17,267 nt of DNA from Kiritimatiellia bacterium (GTDB lineage: Bacteria; Verrucomicrobiota; Kiritimatiellia; B70-G9), in NCBI GenBank assembly GCA_012961745.1, contig DTYT01000158.1:1-17267 (forward strand), given 5' to 3'. Positions within the stretch are counted from its first letter, which is position 1. Each line of letters opens with the position of its first letter. Shown here one piece after another: positions 8,325 to 15,914 of this stretch. A program made the translations under genes and the position numbers. The notes under the pieces were generated by a model. That model had not been told where the DNA came from and made no database searches. It saw only the letters and a program-made list of their open reading frames with translations.

Positions 8325-9047
8325 ATGAGTGCCCGGGGGGAATACAGGGTGCGGCTGGAGGTGTTCGAAGGGCCGCTGGACCTGCTGCTCTACCTGATCC
8401 GCAAGAACGAAGTCGATATCTACGACATCCCAATCGAGGAAATTACCCGGCAGTACATGGAGTACCTGGACCTGATGCGGATGCTGGATCTCAACATTGC
8501 GGGGGAGTTTCTGGTCATGGCGGCTACGCTGATGGTGATAAAGAGCCGGATGCTGCTTCCGCCGGAGGAACGCGACGAAGACGAGGAAGAAGAGGATCCC
8601 CGGTGGGAACTCGTCCGCCAGCTGCTAGAGTACAAGAAGTTCAAGGAGGCCGCCGGCTATCTGGAGCAGCGCGAAGCGCAACAGGAAAACGTATTCACTC
8701 CGGAGGAACCGGGAACGCTGCCCCCCCCGGATCCATCCCTTAGTCTTGCGGGCGTGAATATCTTTGATCTGATCACGGTTTTCAACAAGGCCCTCAAGAG
8801 GCTGCCCCGGGAGGATCTGCGCGAGGTTTTCGGGGAAACTTTCACCGTGGCGGACAAGCTCGAGGAGCTGGTGCAACTTACGGCGAAGCGGCGCCGGTTG
8901 AGTTTGTCCTCGCTTTTCGACCGCATGCGCTCGCGGGTGGAGATGGTGTGTACCTTTCTGGCTCTTTTGGAACTGATGCGCGTCAAGCAGGTGCGCGCGA
9001 TTCAGGAAAGACCTTTCGGAGAGATTCTGATAGAAGGGGTGGCATGA
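8325..9047 (+). CDS. scpA: Segregation and condensation protein A (kleisin)
   Basis: ScpA is the kleisin subunit of the bacterial SMC condensin. Its ends bridge the two SMC heads and its middle binds ScpB, which compacts and helps segregate chromosomes. The 240-residue product opens with RLEVFEGPLDLLLYLI (residues 10-25) and continues into the family hallmark IKSRMLLPP (72-80). An acidic linker follows (82-91, almost all Asp/Glu), then a helical middle and a C-terminal winged-helix region (about 170-240). The ATG directly abuts the trpS TAG with no spacer, and GGAG (8315-8318) inside trpS lies 6 nt before it. The gene overlaps scpB by 4 nt, the usual scpA-scpB pairing. Confidence 0.95.
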   Translation: MSARGEYRVRLEVFEGPLDLLLYLIRKNEVDIYDIPIEEITRQYMEYLDLMRMLDLNIAGEFLVMAATLMVIKSRMLLPPEERDEDEEEEDPRWELVRQLLEYKKFKEAAGYLEQREAQQENVFTPEEPGTLPPPDPSLSLAGVNIFDLITVFNKALKRLPREDLREVFGETFTVADKLEELVQLTAKRRRLSLSSLFDRMRSRVEMVCTFLALLELMRVKQVRAIQERPFGEILIEGVA

Positions 9048-9715
9048 GAGAGGATGTGATGGAAGCTGCGGATGCGCCGGCCAGACCGGATCTCAAGGCA
9101 ATCGTGGGCGCGCTGCTTCTGGCTCACGGCCGGGCGCTTACCGCTGAAAGGATCCGCGAGGCTTTGATCCGGGCGGCGGAAGCGTCCGGGCAGGATCCCC
9201 CGCACTTCAGCACCGCGCAGATCGCAGAGGCGGTCAGTGAAGTGCGCAGCGCTCTGGAAGCCGCCGCCGTGGGGATTGAGGTGGTGGAGGTGGCTCACGG
9301 ATGGCGGATGCAGACGCGGGGGGATTGTGGCCGGTGGGTGAGGGCGCTGCTGGTCAAAGCAGAGCGTCCCCGGCTGTCCCGCCCGGCCTTGGAGACCCTG
9401 GCTATCATTGCTTATCGCCAACCTTGTACCCGGGCCGAGATAGAAGCAGTAAGGGGGGTCTCAGTAGACCACGTCCTGCGAAGTCTGCTGGAGATGGAGC
9501 TGATCCGCATCGCCGGGCGGAGTCGTCTCCCGGGCCGTCCATTGTTCTTTGCGACCACCCCCAAGTTCCTGGAGCATTTCGGATTGAGATCGCTTGAGGA
9601 ACTGCCTGCGGCAGCGGAACTGAGACGGCGCGACTCGGAAGCCGATGGTTGGCACCCCCCTGCGCCGGGGGAGAAAGTGGAAGCTCAGGAGAGGAAGGCT
9701 GAAGATGAGCAGTAG
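9044..9715 (+). CDS. scpB: Segregation and condensation protein B
   Basis: ScpB dimers bind the middle of ScpA and tune the SMC-ScpAB condensin. The 223-residue protein contains two winged-helix domains. The first spans about residues 15-95. The second carries the family signature LSRPALETLAIIAYRQPCTR at 111-130, followed by EIEAVRGVSVDHVLRSLLE and the GRPLFFATTPKFLEHFGL segment (164-181). A charged, probably unstructured tail follows residue 195. The frame extends upstream to 8948, inside scpA. I chose ATG 9044 because it forms an ATGA overlap with the scpA stop and has AAGGGG 4 nt before it. ATG 9059, with AGAGAGG 5 nt ahead, is a serious alternative that would shorten the protein by five residues. 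Confidence 0.93.
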   Translation: MREDVMEAADAPARPDLKAIVGALLLAHGRALTAERIREALIRAAEASGQDPPHFSTAQIAEAVSEVRSALEAAAVGIEVVEVAHGWRMQTRGDCGRWVRALLVKAERPRLSRPALETLAIIAYRQPCTRAEIEAVRGVSVDHVLRSLLEMELIRIAGRSRLPGRPLFFATTPKFLEHFGLRSLEELPAAAELRRRDSEADGWHPPAPGEKVEAQERKAEDEQ

Positions 9716-10835
9716 TCGGGCGAATGAGGAAAAGCGTCCCTCAGGAGAGGAAATAGAGGAATTGCGCCTCCGCATCGATGAGATCGACCTCCAGCTGGTC
9801 GATCTTCTGAATAAGAGGACCAAGGCAGCGCTTGAGATCGGACGCCGCAAGCAGGCCGAGGGCGAGGAACCTTACGTCCCCGCTCGCGAGCGGGAAGTAC
9901 TCGAGAAAGTACTGGCTGCAAATCGCGGTCCCCTGAGCCGGGATGCCTTGCTGGCGATATACCGTGAGATCATGTCGGCGGCGCTGTCGGTGGAGAAGAG
10001 AATCGTTATTGCCTACCTGGGGCCGCAGGCGACGTTCACCCACATGGCGGCGCGATCGAGATTCGGCGAGAATGTGACCTATCGCCCGTTCGAGAGCATT
10101 GCCGAGGTATTCGCGGCGGTGGAGCAGGGACGAGCCGATTACGGAGTGGTACCCATTGAGAATTCGATTGAGGGGGCTGTATCTCATACCCTGGACGAGT
10201 TCGTCGAAACGGACCTGAAGATATGTGCGGAGATCTACCTGTCCATTTCGCATCACCTGCTGGCCGGCGATCCGAGCCGGGAAGTGGTCAAGGTCTATAG
10301 CAATCCGCAAGTTTTCGGTCAGTGCCGGCATTGGCTGCTGGAGCACATGCCTGGGGTGGAATTGGTACCGGTGTCCAGTACCGCACGGGCGGCCGAGTTG
10401 GCGGCACGCGAGCCGGGCAGCGCAGCCATTGCTGGCCGGCTGGCGGGCGAGCTGTACGGGTTGAAGATCCTCGAAGAAAACATTCAGGATGAGCTGGGCA
10501 ACACGACCCGTTTCCTGGTAATCGGACGCCAGTTCAGCGGTCCCAGCGGTCGCGACAAGACCAGCATCCTTTTCGGGGTCAAGGACAAGGTCGGTGCCCT
10601 GCATGAGGCGCTGGGTCCCTTCAAACGCTACAACATCAACATGACCAAAATCGAATCCCGTCCGAACCGTTGCAAAGCCTGGGAATATTTCTTCTTCGTG
10701 GACATCGAGGGTCACGCGGATGAGGAATCGGTGCAGAACGCTCTCCGGGAAATGGGCTCCCATTGCACCATCCTGAAGGTCCTGGGATCTTACCCGAAGG
10801 CGCACCTGGAGCCGGCTGATTCGCACGGTAGCTAA
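9705..10835 (+). CDS. pheA: Bifunctional chorismate mutase / prephenate dehydratase
   Basis: This enzyme converts chorismate to prephenate and then to phenylpyruvate for phenylalanine synthesis. Domains in the 376-residue protein are an AroQ-type chorismate mutase (about 15-95, with LRLRIDEIDLQLVDLLNKR), prephenate dehydratase (about 100-278) and an ACT domain (about 285-365). Dehydratase motifs are YLGPQATFTHMAA (104-116), VVPIENSIEGAV (148-159) and the catalytic-type NTTRFLVIG (266-274). The ACT domain contains ESRP (317-320), the Phe-binding motif of feedback-inhibited enzymes, so allosteric inhibition by phenylalanine is likely. ATG 9705 overlaps scpB by 11 nt and has GAGGAAGG 6 nt ahead. 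Earlier in-frame starts (from 9645) would add a basic peptide and are less likely. Confidence 0.96.
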   Translation: MSSSRANEEKRPSGEEIEELRLRIDEIDLQLVDLLNKRTKAALEIGRRKQAEGEEPYVPAREREVLEKVLAANRGPLSRDALLAIYREIMSAALSVEKRIVIAYLGPQATFTHMAARSRFGENVTYRPFESIAEVFAAVEQGRADYGVVPIENSIEGAVSHTLDEFVETDLKICAEIYLSISHHLLAGDPSREVVKVYSNPQVFGQCRHWLLEHMPGVELVPVSSTARAAELAAREPGSAAIAGRLAGELYGLKILEENIQDELGNTTRFLVIGRQFSGPSGRDKTSILFGVKDKVGALHEALGPFKRYNINMTKIESRPNRCKAWEYFFFVDIEGHADEESVQNALREMGSHCTILKVLGSYPKAHLEPADSHGS

Positions 10836-10844
10836 AGGTTCCTG

Positions 10845-11963
10845 ATGGCGGAGATACCCGTAGAATACAACCCTTGGGTGGACCTGCTCCGGCCGTACGA
10901 GCCGGGACGGCCGGTCGAGGAGTTGGCCCGCGAGCTGGGGGTCGCGCCGCAGGCGGTGGTCAAACTGGCTTCCAACGAGAACGCGTTGGGACCGTCGCCG
11001 GCGGCGGTACGCGCGCTGCGGGAGGCGGCCTCCCGGATGCATCTGTATCCCGACGGCTCGTGCTTCTATCTTGCGCAGCGGATTGCACAGAAGCTGGGCG
11101 TAACCTCCGACTGGCTGGTCTTCGGGACCGGCAGCAACGAGCTGATTGTACTGCTGGGGCTGGTTTTCCTGCGGCCGGGAGTGGCCGCGGTAATGTCGGA
11201 GAAAAGCTTTCTGATCTACCGGCTGGTGACCCGGATGTTCGGGGCGGAGCCCATCGAGGTGTCCATGAAGGGATGGACCATTGACCCGGGGGCATTGCAG
11301 GAGGCAATCGGAGAAGATTGCCGGCTCGTATTCATCGCGAATCCGAACAATCCGACAGGTACCGCCGTAAGCCGGGAGAATCTCGAGGCATTTCTCGACA
11401 GACTCCCGGATCACGTGCTGGCCGTGGTGGACGAGGCCTACGTGGAGTTCATGCCCGAAGGGCAGGCACCGGACCTGATCAGTCGGATGCGGGAGGGCAA
11501 GATGGTCTGTTCACTGCGGACCTTCTCCAAGATATACGGCCTGGCAGGACTCCGTATCGGATACTGTGTCGCTCCTCCCCCCGTAGCCTCACTGCTCCAG
11601 CGGGTGAGACAGCCGTTCAATGTGAGTTCTGTGGCTCAGGCGGCTGCTCTGGCGGCGCTGGAGGATCAGGAACATGTCCGCCGTACGCTGCAACTGGTGG
11701 CCTCGGAGAGGCGATATCTGGAATCCGAATTGCGGGGCCTGGGTATGGAATATGTGCGGTCGGTAACCAATTTCATGCTCGTGCGTACCGGCAACGGACT
11801 TCAGACTTTCGCGGCTTTACAAGAGAGACACATTATCGTACGTCCAATGGATGTTTACGGGCTGCCCGATTTTGTACGGATTACTATCGGGACGCACGAG
11901 CAGAACCGGCGTCTGATATCAGTGCTCAGGGATCTGCCGGGCGGACCGGGGAGACGAACATGA
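10845..11963 (+). CDS. hisC: HisC-family aminotransferase, probably acting on aromatic amino acids
   Basis: This is a fold-type I, PLP-dependent aminotransferase of 372 residues in the histidinol-phosphate aminotransferase family. Visible features are KLASNENALGPSP (40-52), ANPNNPTG (165-172), the PLP ring partner Asp196 in VVDEAY, the Schiff-base Lys229 in RTFSKIYGLAGLRIGY, and the conserved Arg237. Family members act on histidinol phosphate, on phenylpyruvate/4-hydroxyphenylpyruvate, or on both. It sits between pheA and aroF/tyrA with no other his gene nearby. I therefore infer that it mainly makes Phe and Tyr here, although a dual role in histidine synthesis cannot be excluded. The start lies 9 nt after the pheA stop with AAAGG 6 nt ahead, and the stop overlaps the aroF start (ATGA). 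Confidence 0.88.
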   Translation: MAEIPVEYNPWVDLLRPYEPGRPVEELARELGVAPQAVVKLASNENALGPSPAAVRALREAASRMHLYPDGSCFYLAQRIAQKLGVTSDWLVFGTGSNELIVLLGLVFLRPGVAAVMSEKSFLIYRLVTRMFGAEPIEVSMKGWTIDPGALQEAIGEDCRLVFIANPNNPTGTAVSRENLEAFLDRLPDHVLAVVDEAYVEFMPEGQAPDLISRMREGKMVCSLRTFSKIYGLAGLRIGYCVAPPPVASLLQRVRQPFNVSSVAQAAALAALEDQEHVRRTLQLVASERRYLESELRGLGMEYVRSVTNFMLVRTGNGLQTFAALQERHIIVRPMDVYGLPDFVRITIGTHEQNRRLISVLRDLPGGPGRRT

Positions 11964-12994
11964 TTATCGTGATGCGCAAAGATGCTACCGAAGACGATTT
12001 GAACCAGATACTGGCCAAGATCCGGGAGTGGGGGCTGAAGGCCAACGTGATCCGCGGTTCGGAGCGCATGGTGGTGGGGGTCATTGGGGATGAGGCCGTG
12101 ATCAGAAACAAGCCGCTGGAGGCTTTTCCGGGCGTCGAGCAGGTGATGCCCGTCCTGAAACCTTACAAGCTGGTGAGCCGCGAGTGGCATCCTGAATCGT
12201 CAGAGGTCGTGGTGGGAAAGAACCACGCCGTGAAGGATAAAGCCGTTTTCGGTGGGCGTAGGGTGGTGGTGGTCGCCGGTCCCTGTTCCGTGGAGAACCG
12301 TGGCATGTTGCTCGACATGGCCAAGACGGTCAGGGAGGCAGGTGGTCGGCTCCTCCGGGCCGGGGCGTTCAAGCCCCGCACCTCGCCGTACGCCTTTCAG
12401 GGTCTGGGCTTGGAAGGGCTGCGGCATTTGGACGAAGCCCGACGCCTCACCGGGCTGCCTATCGTGACGGAAGTGTTGGATCCCAGAGACGTTGAGCTGT
12501 TGGCGGAGACCGCGGATATGATGCAGGTGGGGGCCCGCAACATGCAGAATTTCATCCTTCTGAAGGCGGTGGGCAGAACCGAATGTCCCGTCCTGCTCAA
12601 ACGGGGACTGGCGAACACGATTGAGGAGCTGCTGATGAGTGCCGAGTACATCATGTCGCAGGGCAATCCCAACGTGGTGCTCTGCGAGCGGGGGATCCGG
12701 ACCTTCGAGAAGTTCACCCGCAATACTGTGGACATCAGTGCGATTCCGGTGCTCAAACGGGAGTCGCACTTGCCGGTGATCGTGGATCCCAGTCACGGTA
12801 CGGGACACTGGGATCTGGTGGAGCCTCTGGCCATGGCTGCGGTCGCCGCGGGCGCTGACGGCGTCATGGTGGAGATCCACCCCAATCCGGAAGAGGCCCT
12901 CTCGGACGGGCCTCAGGCGTTGTTGCCCGAGCGGTTCGCACACATGATGCGTGCTCTCGAATCGGTGGCTCGCGCCGTGGGCAGAACGCTCTGA
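11960..12994 (+). CDS. aroF: 3-deoxy-7-phosphoheptulonate (DAHP) synthase, type I-beta with ferredoxin-like regulatory domain
   Basis: This enzyme condenses PEP with erythrose 4-phosphate, the committed entry step of the shikimate pathway. The 344-residue protein has an N-terminal ferredoxin-like domain (about 1-70, starting MIIVMRKDAT) joined to the TIM barrel. In the Thermotoga enzyme of this architecture the extra domain mediates Tyr/Phe feedback inhibition. The barrel shows VVVVAGPCSVE with metal ligand Cys109, GAFKPRTSPYAFQG, LLKRG, DPSHGTGH with His279, VEIHPNP with Glu305 and ALSDGPQ with Asp316. All four metal ligands are present. GGGGAG lies 6 nt before ATG 11960, which overlaps the hisC stop by 4 nt. 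The frame is also open far upstream inside hisC, but that part shows no family similarity. Confidence 0.95.
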   Translation: MIIVMRKDATEDDLNQILAKIREWGLKANVIRGSERMVVGVIGDEAVIRNKPLEAFPGVEQVMPVLKPYKLVSREWHPESSEVVVGKNHAVKDKAVFGGRRVVVVAGPCSVENRGMLLDMAKTVREAGGRLLRAGAFKPRTSPYAFQGLGLEGLRHLDEARRLTGLPIVTEVLDPRDVELLAETADMMQVGARNMQNFILLKAVGRTECPVLLKRGLANTIEELLMSAEYIMSQGNPNVVLCERGIRTFEKFTRNTVDISAIPVLKRESHLPVIVDPSHGTGHWDLVEPLAMAAVAAGADGVMVEIHPNPEEALSDGPQALLPERFAHMMRALESVARAVGRTL

Positions 12995-13015
12995 AATCAG
13001 TCAAGGGAGTGGCGC

Positions 13016-13885
13016 ATGCGCGTGGCCGTTTTGGGACTGGGCCTGATGGGGGCTTCACTGGCGTGGGCGTTGCGCCGCCGGGGGCTCGGACCGGTAGCGG
13101 GCTATGCCCGCCGCGAGGAAACCCGCCGGCTGGCCTTGGAGCGAGGCGTCTGCGACAAGGTGGCGGATGATCCGGCGGCGGTGGTGAAGGACTGTCAGGT
13201 GGCGGTCGTATGTACGCCGGTGATGGTGGTCCCGGAGATACTTCAGCGACTGGTCGCCCGGGGAAAATCCCGCAGGTTACTTGTCACGGACGTTTCGAGT
13301 ACCAAGAACTGGGTGGTCGAGAGGTGTGAGGAGATTTGTGGCACCGGGGCAATCCGTTTTCTGGGTAGCCATCCCTTGTGTGGATCCGAGCGGGCCGGAC
13401 TGGAGAACGCCGACCCCGACCTCTACGAGGGCGCGGTGACGGTACTGACTCCAACTCCCCGCTCAGCCCCATCGGACGTGGACCTCCTGGCGCGGCTCTG
13501 GGGGTTTGTGGGTTCCCGAGTTATCAGGATGCCGGCGCGTGCGCACGACGCGGTGGTGGCACGTACGAGTCACCTCCCGCACGCCTTGGCGGCACTCATG
13601 GTTCACCTTGTCGACCGCGGGGACGTGGAACAGGACGGCCGGTTATGCGGCACGGGATTCCGGGACGCATCGCGGATCGCATCGGGACCCTCCACGGTGT
13701 GGCGGGACATCTTCCTCACCAATGCGGAGGAAATGGTCGACGGGCTGAACGCCGCCGTCGATCAACTGCAGCGGCTGCGGGAGATGATAGCTTCGGGACG
13801 GGGGGAGGATGTGGAGGCTTGGCTGCGGAAGGCGGCTCAGTTGCGGGGAAAGATATTGGGAGTCGCCGGGAAGCGGGCGGGTTGA
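13016..13885 (+). CDS. tyrA: Prephenate/arogenate dehydrogenase
   Basis: TyrA oxidatively decarboxylates prephenate to 4-hydroxyphenylpyruvate, or arogenate to tyrosine. The 289-residue protein begins with a Rossmann NAD(P) motif VLGLGLMGASLAWAL (residues 5-19; GxGxxG at 7-12). TDVSSTK is at 91-97, GSHPLCGSERAG at 117-128 (catalytic-type His119), SHLPHALA at 185-192 and GFRDASRIA at 214-222. No ACT or chorismate mutase domain is attached. With an aminotransferase in the same operon the prephenate route is more likely, but cofactor and substrate choice cannot be read reliably by eye. The gene starts 21 nt after aroF with AAGGGAG 6 nt before ATG 13016, and aroA follows after 12 nt. Confidence 0.94.
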   Translation: MRVAVLGLGLMGASLAWALRRRGLGPVAGYARREETRRLALERGVCDKVADDPAAVVKDCQVAVVCTPVMVVPEILQRLVARGKSRRLLVTDVSSTKNWVVERCEEICGTGAIRFLGSHPLCGSERAGLENADPDLYEGAVTVLTPTPRSAPSDVDLLARLWGFVGSRVIRMPARAHDAVVARTSHLPHALAALMVHLVDRGDVEQDGRLCGTGFRDASRIASGPSTVWRDIFLTNAEEMVDGLNAAVDQLQRLREMIASGRGEDVEAWLRKAAQLRGKILGVAGKRAG

Positions 13886-13897
13886 TGGAGAAGCCGG

Positions 13898-15229
13898 ATG
13901 CGGCGTAGCGTGCGTATAGTCCCGGGCTGGTACCAGGCGGAAACGGTGGCTTCCGTCCCCGCCGATAAGAGCATCGTCCAGCGTCTGCTGATAATGAGCC
14001 TTTTCTGCCAGGGGGAGACCCGCATCGAGGGTAGCGGGTTCGGATCCGACTGTATCTCCACTGCCCGCGCGGTGGGAATGCTCGGCGCCGACGTGCGCAT
14101 GGACCGACTGGGCGGTGCTGTCCAGGTGTTGCCACCGTCGGAAGGGCTGGTGCAGCCCGAAGGCGAAGTCTGCTTGGGCAATTCCGGTACGGGAATGCGT
14201 CTGCTTTCGGGCGTGGTGGCAGGATATCCGTTGGATGTGACTCTAACCGGAGACGAATCGTTGATGAGGCGTCCCATGGGCCGGATAGCCGACCCTCTGC
14301 GGAGGATGGGAGCGCAGGTTGACCTGCTGGGAGCCGAAGACCGCCCGCCGGTGCGCATACGTGGCGGGGGACTCAACCCGATACGGTATGAACTTCCGGT
14401 CGCGTCGGCACAGGTCAAGTCCTGCATTCTTCTGGCGGCCTTGTTCGCGGAAGGTGAAACCGAGATCATTGAGCCGGCCCCATCACGCGACCATACTGAA
14501 CGGATCCTGCTGCGGTGGGGTGTTCCAATCCAGTGTGAGGGAAAGTCTATCCGGCTCAAGGGGTATGGCCGCGGCGGTCCGCGTTTTCGCGCGGAGACGT
14601 GGCGCCCCCCGGGGGATTTCTCATCGGCGGCGTACATCATGGCGCTGACGGCGGCCGAACCGGGGAGGTCGATATGGGTGCGGCAAGTGGGACTGAATCC
14701 CCGCCGCACCGCTTTTCTGGATGTGTTGTCGGGGATGGGGGCGGCGGTGTCCGTTGATCCCCGACCGGGAGGCGACTGGGAGCCGGCGGGTAGTGTCCAC
14801 GTAGAAGGGCGCCGGCTGCGGGCGGTGCAGGTTTGGGGAGAGTGGATACCTCGCCTGATAGACGAGTTGCCCTTGCTGATGGCCTTGGGAAGCTTGGCAG
14901 ACGGTCATACGATCGTTCGCGACGCACGGGAGCTGAGAGTGAAGGAATGTGATCGGATAGCCGCGATGGGAGAGGCGCTGCGGCGGCTGGGAGTAGACGT
15001 CCAGGAATTCGATGACGGTATGCGGGTCGTCGGTCCGGCTTCTTTCAGGCGCGAGGAAGTGGTGTTGGATTCGCTCGGTGATCATCGGATTGCGATGTCG
15101 CTGGCCGTGCTGGCAACTTATGCGGAGGCACCGGTGGTCATCCGGAACGCGGGTTGTTCGGAGATATCCTGTCCGGGATTCTGGGAGCTGTTAACCTCCT
15201 GCGGGGTGGTGGTTGAAGATGCCGAATGA
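13898..15229 (+). CDS. aroA: 3-phosphoshikimate 1-carboxyvinyltransferase (EPSP synthase)
   Basis: AroA joins shikimate 3-phosphate and PEP to form EPSP, the penultimate step to chorismate and the target of glyphosate. The 443-residue product contains PADKSIVQR (21-29; Lys24, Ser25, Arg29), LGNSGTGMRLL (93-103), GDESLMRRPMGR (118-129), SAQVKSC (170-176), RDHTER (197-202), IDELP with catalytic-type Asp322, VKECDRI (348-354, Glu350) and GDHRIAMS (394-401). The residue after GTGMR is Leu, where the E. coli-type enzyme has Pro, and SAQxK is the class II pattern, so this looks class II-like. The Lys near the C-terminus of the E. coli enzyme is not conserved (SEISCPGFW). ATG 13898 has GGAG 7 nt upstream. 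The stop overlaps cmk by 11 nt. Confidence 0.95.
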   Translation: MRRSVRIVPGWYQAETVASVPADKSIVQRLLIMSLFCQGETRIEGSGFGSDCISTARAVGMLGADVRMDRLGGAVQVLPPSEGLVQPEGEVCLGNSGTGMRLLSGVVAGYPLDVTLTGDESLMRRPMGRIADPLRRMGAQVDLLGAEDRPPVRIRGGGLNPIRYELPVASAQVKSCILLAALFAEGETEIIEPAPSRDHTERILLRWGVPIQCEGKSIRLKGYGRGGPRFRAETWRPPGDFSSAAYIMALTAAEPGRSIWVRQVGLNPRRTAFLDVLSGMGAAVSVDPRPGGDWEPAGSVHVEGRRLRAVQVWGEWIPRLIDELPLLMALGSLADGHTIVRDARELRVKECDRIAAMGEALRRLGVDVQEFDDGMRVVGPASFRREEVVLDSLGDHRIAMSLAVLATYAEAPVVIRNAGCSEISCPGFWELLTSCGVVVEDAE

Positions 15230-15914
15230 TTTGGTCATAGCCATTGACGGTCCCTCGGCTTCGGGAAAGTCGACGGTTTCGCATCTCGTAGCGCGGCGGT
15301 TGGGCGTGGTATACGTTGACTCGGGAGCGCTGTATCGGGGCCTGACCTGGAAATTCCTGCGCGAAGACGTGGATCCATCGCAGGCGGATCGCGTCCTTGC
15401 AGTGCTTACCATGTCGCAGTGGGAGTTTTTCGTTAGCGGGGGAACCGTCCATTTCCTGGTAGATGGGGAAGATCCGTGGGAGCAACTGCGTTCGGCGGAG
15501 GTCCGCGAGAAGGTGGCCGATGTGGCTGCGATCCCGGAAGTACGGCAGTTTGTATGCAATCATCTGCGAGGCCTGCGCCGGTTCGGATCTCTGGTCATGG
15601 AGGGCAGGGATATAGGCAGCGTGGTTTTTCCGGAGAGCGCGTTCAAATACTATCTGGACGCAGATCCGGAAGAGCGGGCGAGGCGGCGCTATCGCGAGGT
15701 GGCGGGTCGGGAAGAAGACGTGAGGTTTGAGGAAATAAAGGAATCCCTTCTGCAGCGCGATCAAAAGGATTCTACCCGGCCCACCGCCCCGCTGCAGATC
15801 CCGCTGGGGGCGAAAGTGATCAATACGACGGGGATGAGTGTGGAGCAGGTGGTGGACCTGATCGTGCGCGATGTCCGGTCAAGGATCGGCAGCAAACAGT
15901 TCTCGGGCCAGTAA
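15219..15914 (+). CDS. cmk: (d)CMP kinase
   Basis: Cytidylate kinase phosphorylates CMP and dCMP with ATP, recycling CMP released by phospholipid and RNA turnover. The 231-residue protein has the P-loop GPSASGKST (11-19), the CMP-binding segment VDSGALYRGLTWKFL (about 31-45), MEGRDIGSVVFP (about 127-138) and the lid/C-terminal motif QRDQKDSTRPTAPL (about 176-189). Length is normal. I chose ATG 15219, which overlaps the aroA stop by 11 nt and has a G-rich ribosome site (15205-15212) 6 nt before it. A TTG two codons earlier is less likely. The order aroA-cmk-plsC is common in several bacterial phyla and links CMP metabolism to lipid synthesis. Confidence 0.95.
   Translation: MPNDLVIAIDGPSASGKSTVSHLVARRLGVVYVDSGALYRGLTWKFLREDVDPSQADRVLAVLTMSQWEFFVSGGTVHFLVDGEDPWEQLRSAEVREKVADVAAIPEVRQFVCNHLRGLRRFGSLVMEGRDIGSVVFPESAFKYYLDADPEERARRRYREVAGREEDVRFEEIKESLLQRDQKDSTRPTAPLQIPLGAKVINTTGMSVEQVVDLIVRDVRSRIGSKQFSGQ

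Noticed and set aside
9741..11414. 557-residue open frame on the minus strand opposite pheA and hisC
   Set aside because: It mirrors two strongly conserved plus-strand genes, shows no family motif, and arises from GC-biased third codon positions. The same applies to the minus-strand frames at 1111-1881 and 3093-3893 and the plus-strand frame at 5974-6738.
11318..11959. Upstream extension of aroF running through hisC in another frame
   Set aside because: The extension has low-complexity Arg/Gly-rich sequence, lies in hisC coding DNA, and the DAHP synthase domain starts cleanly at ATG 11960 with a ribosome site.
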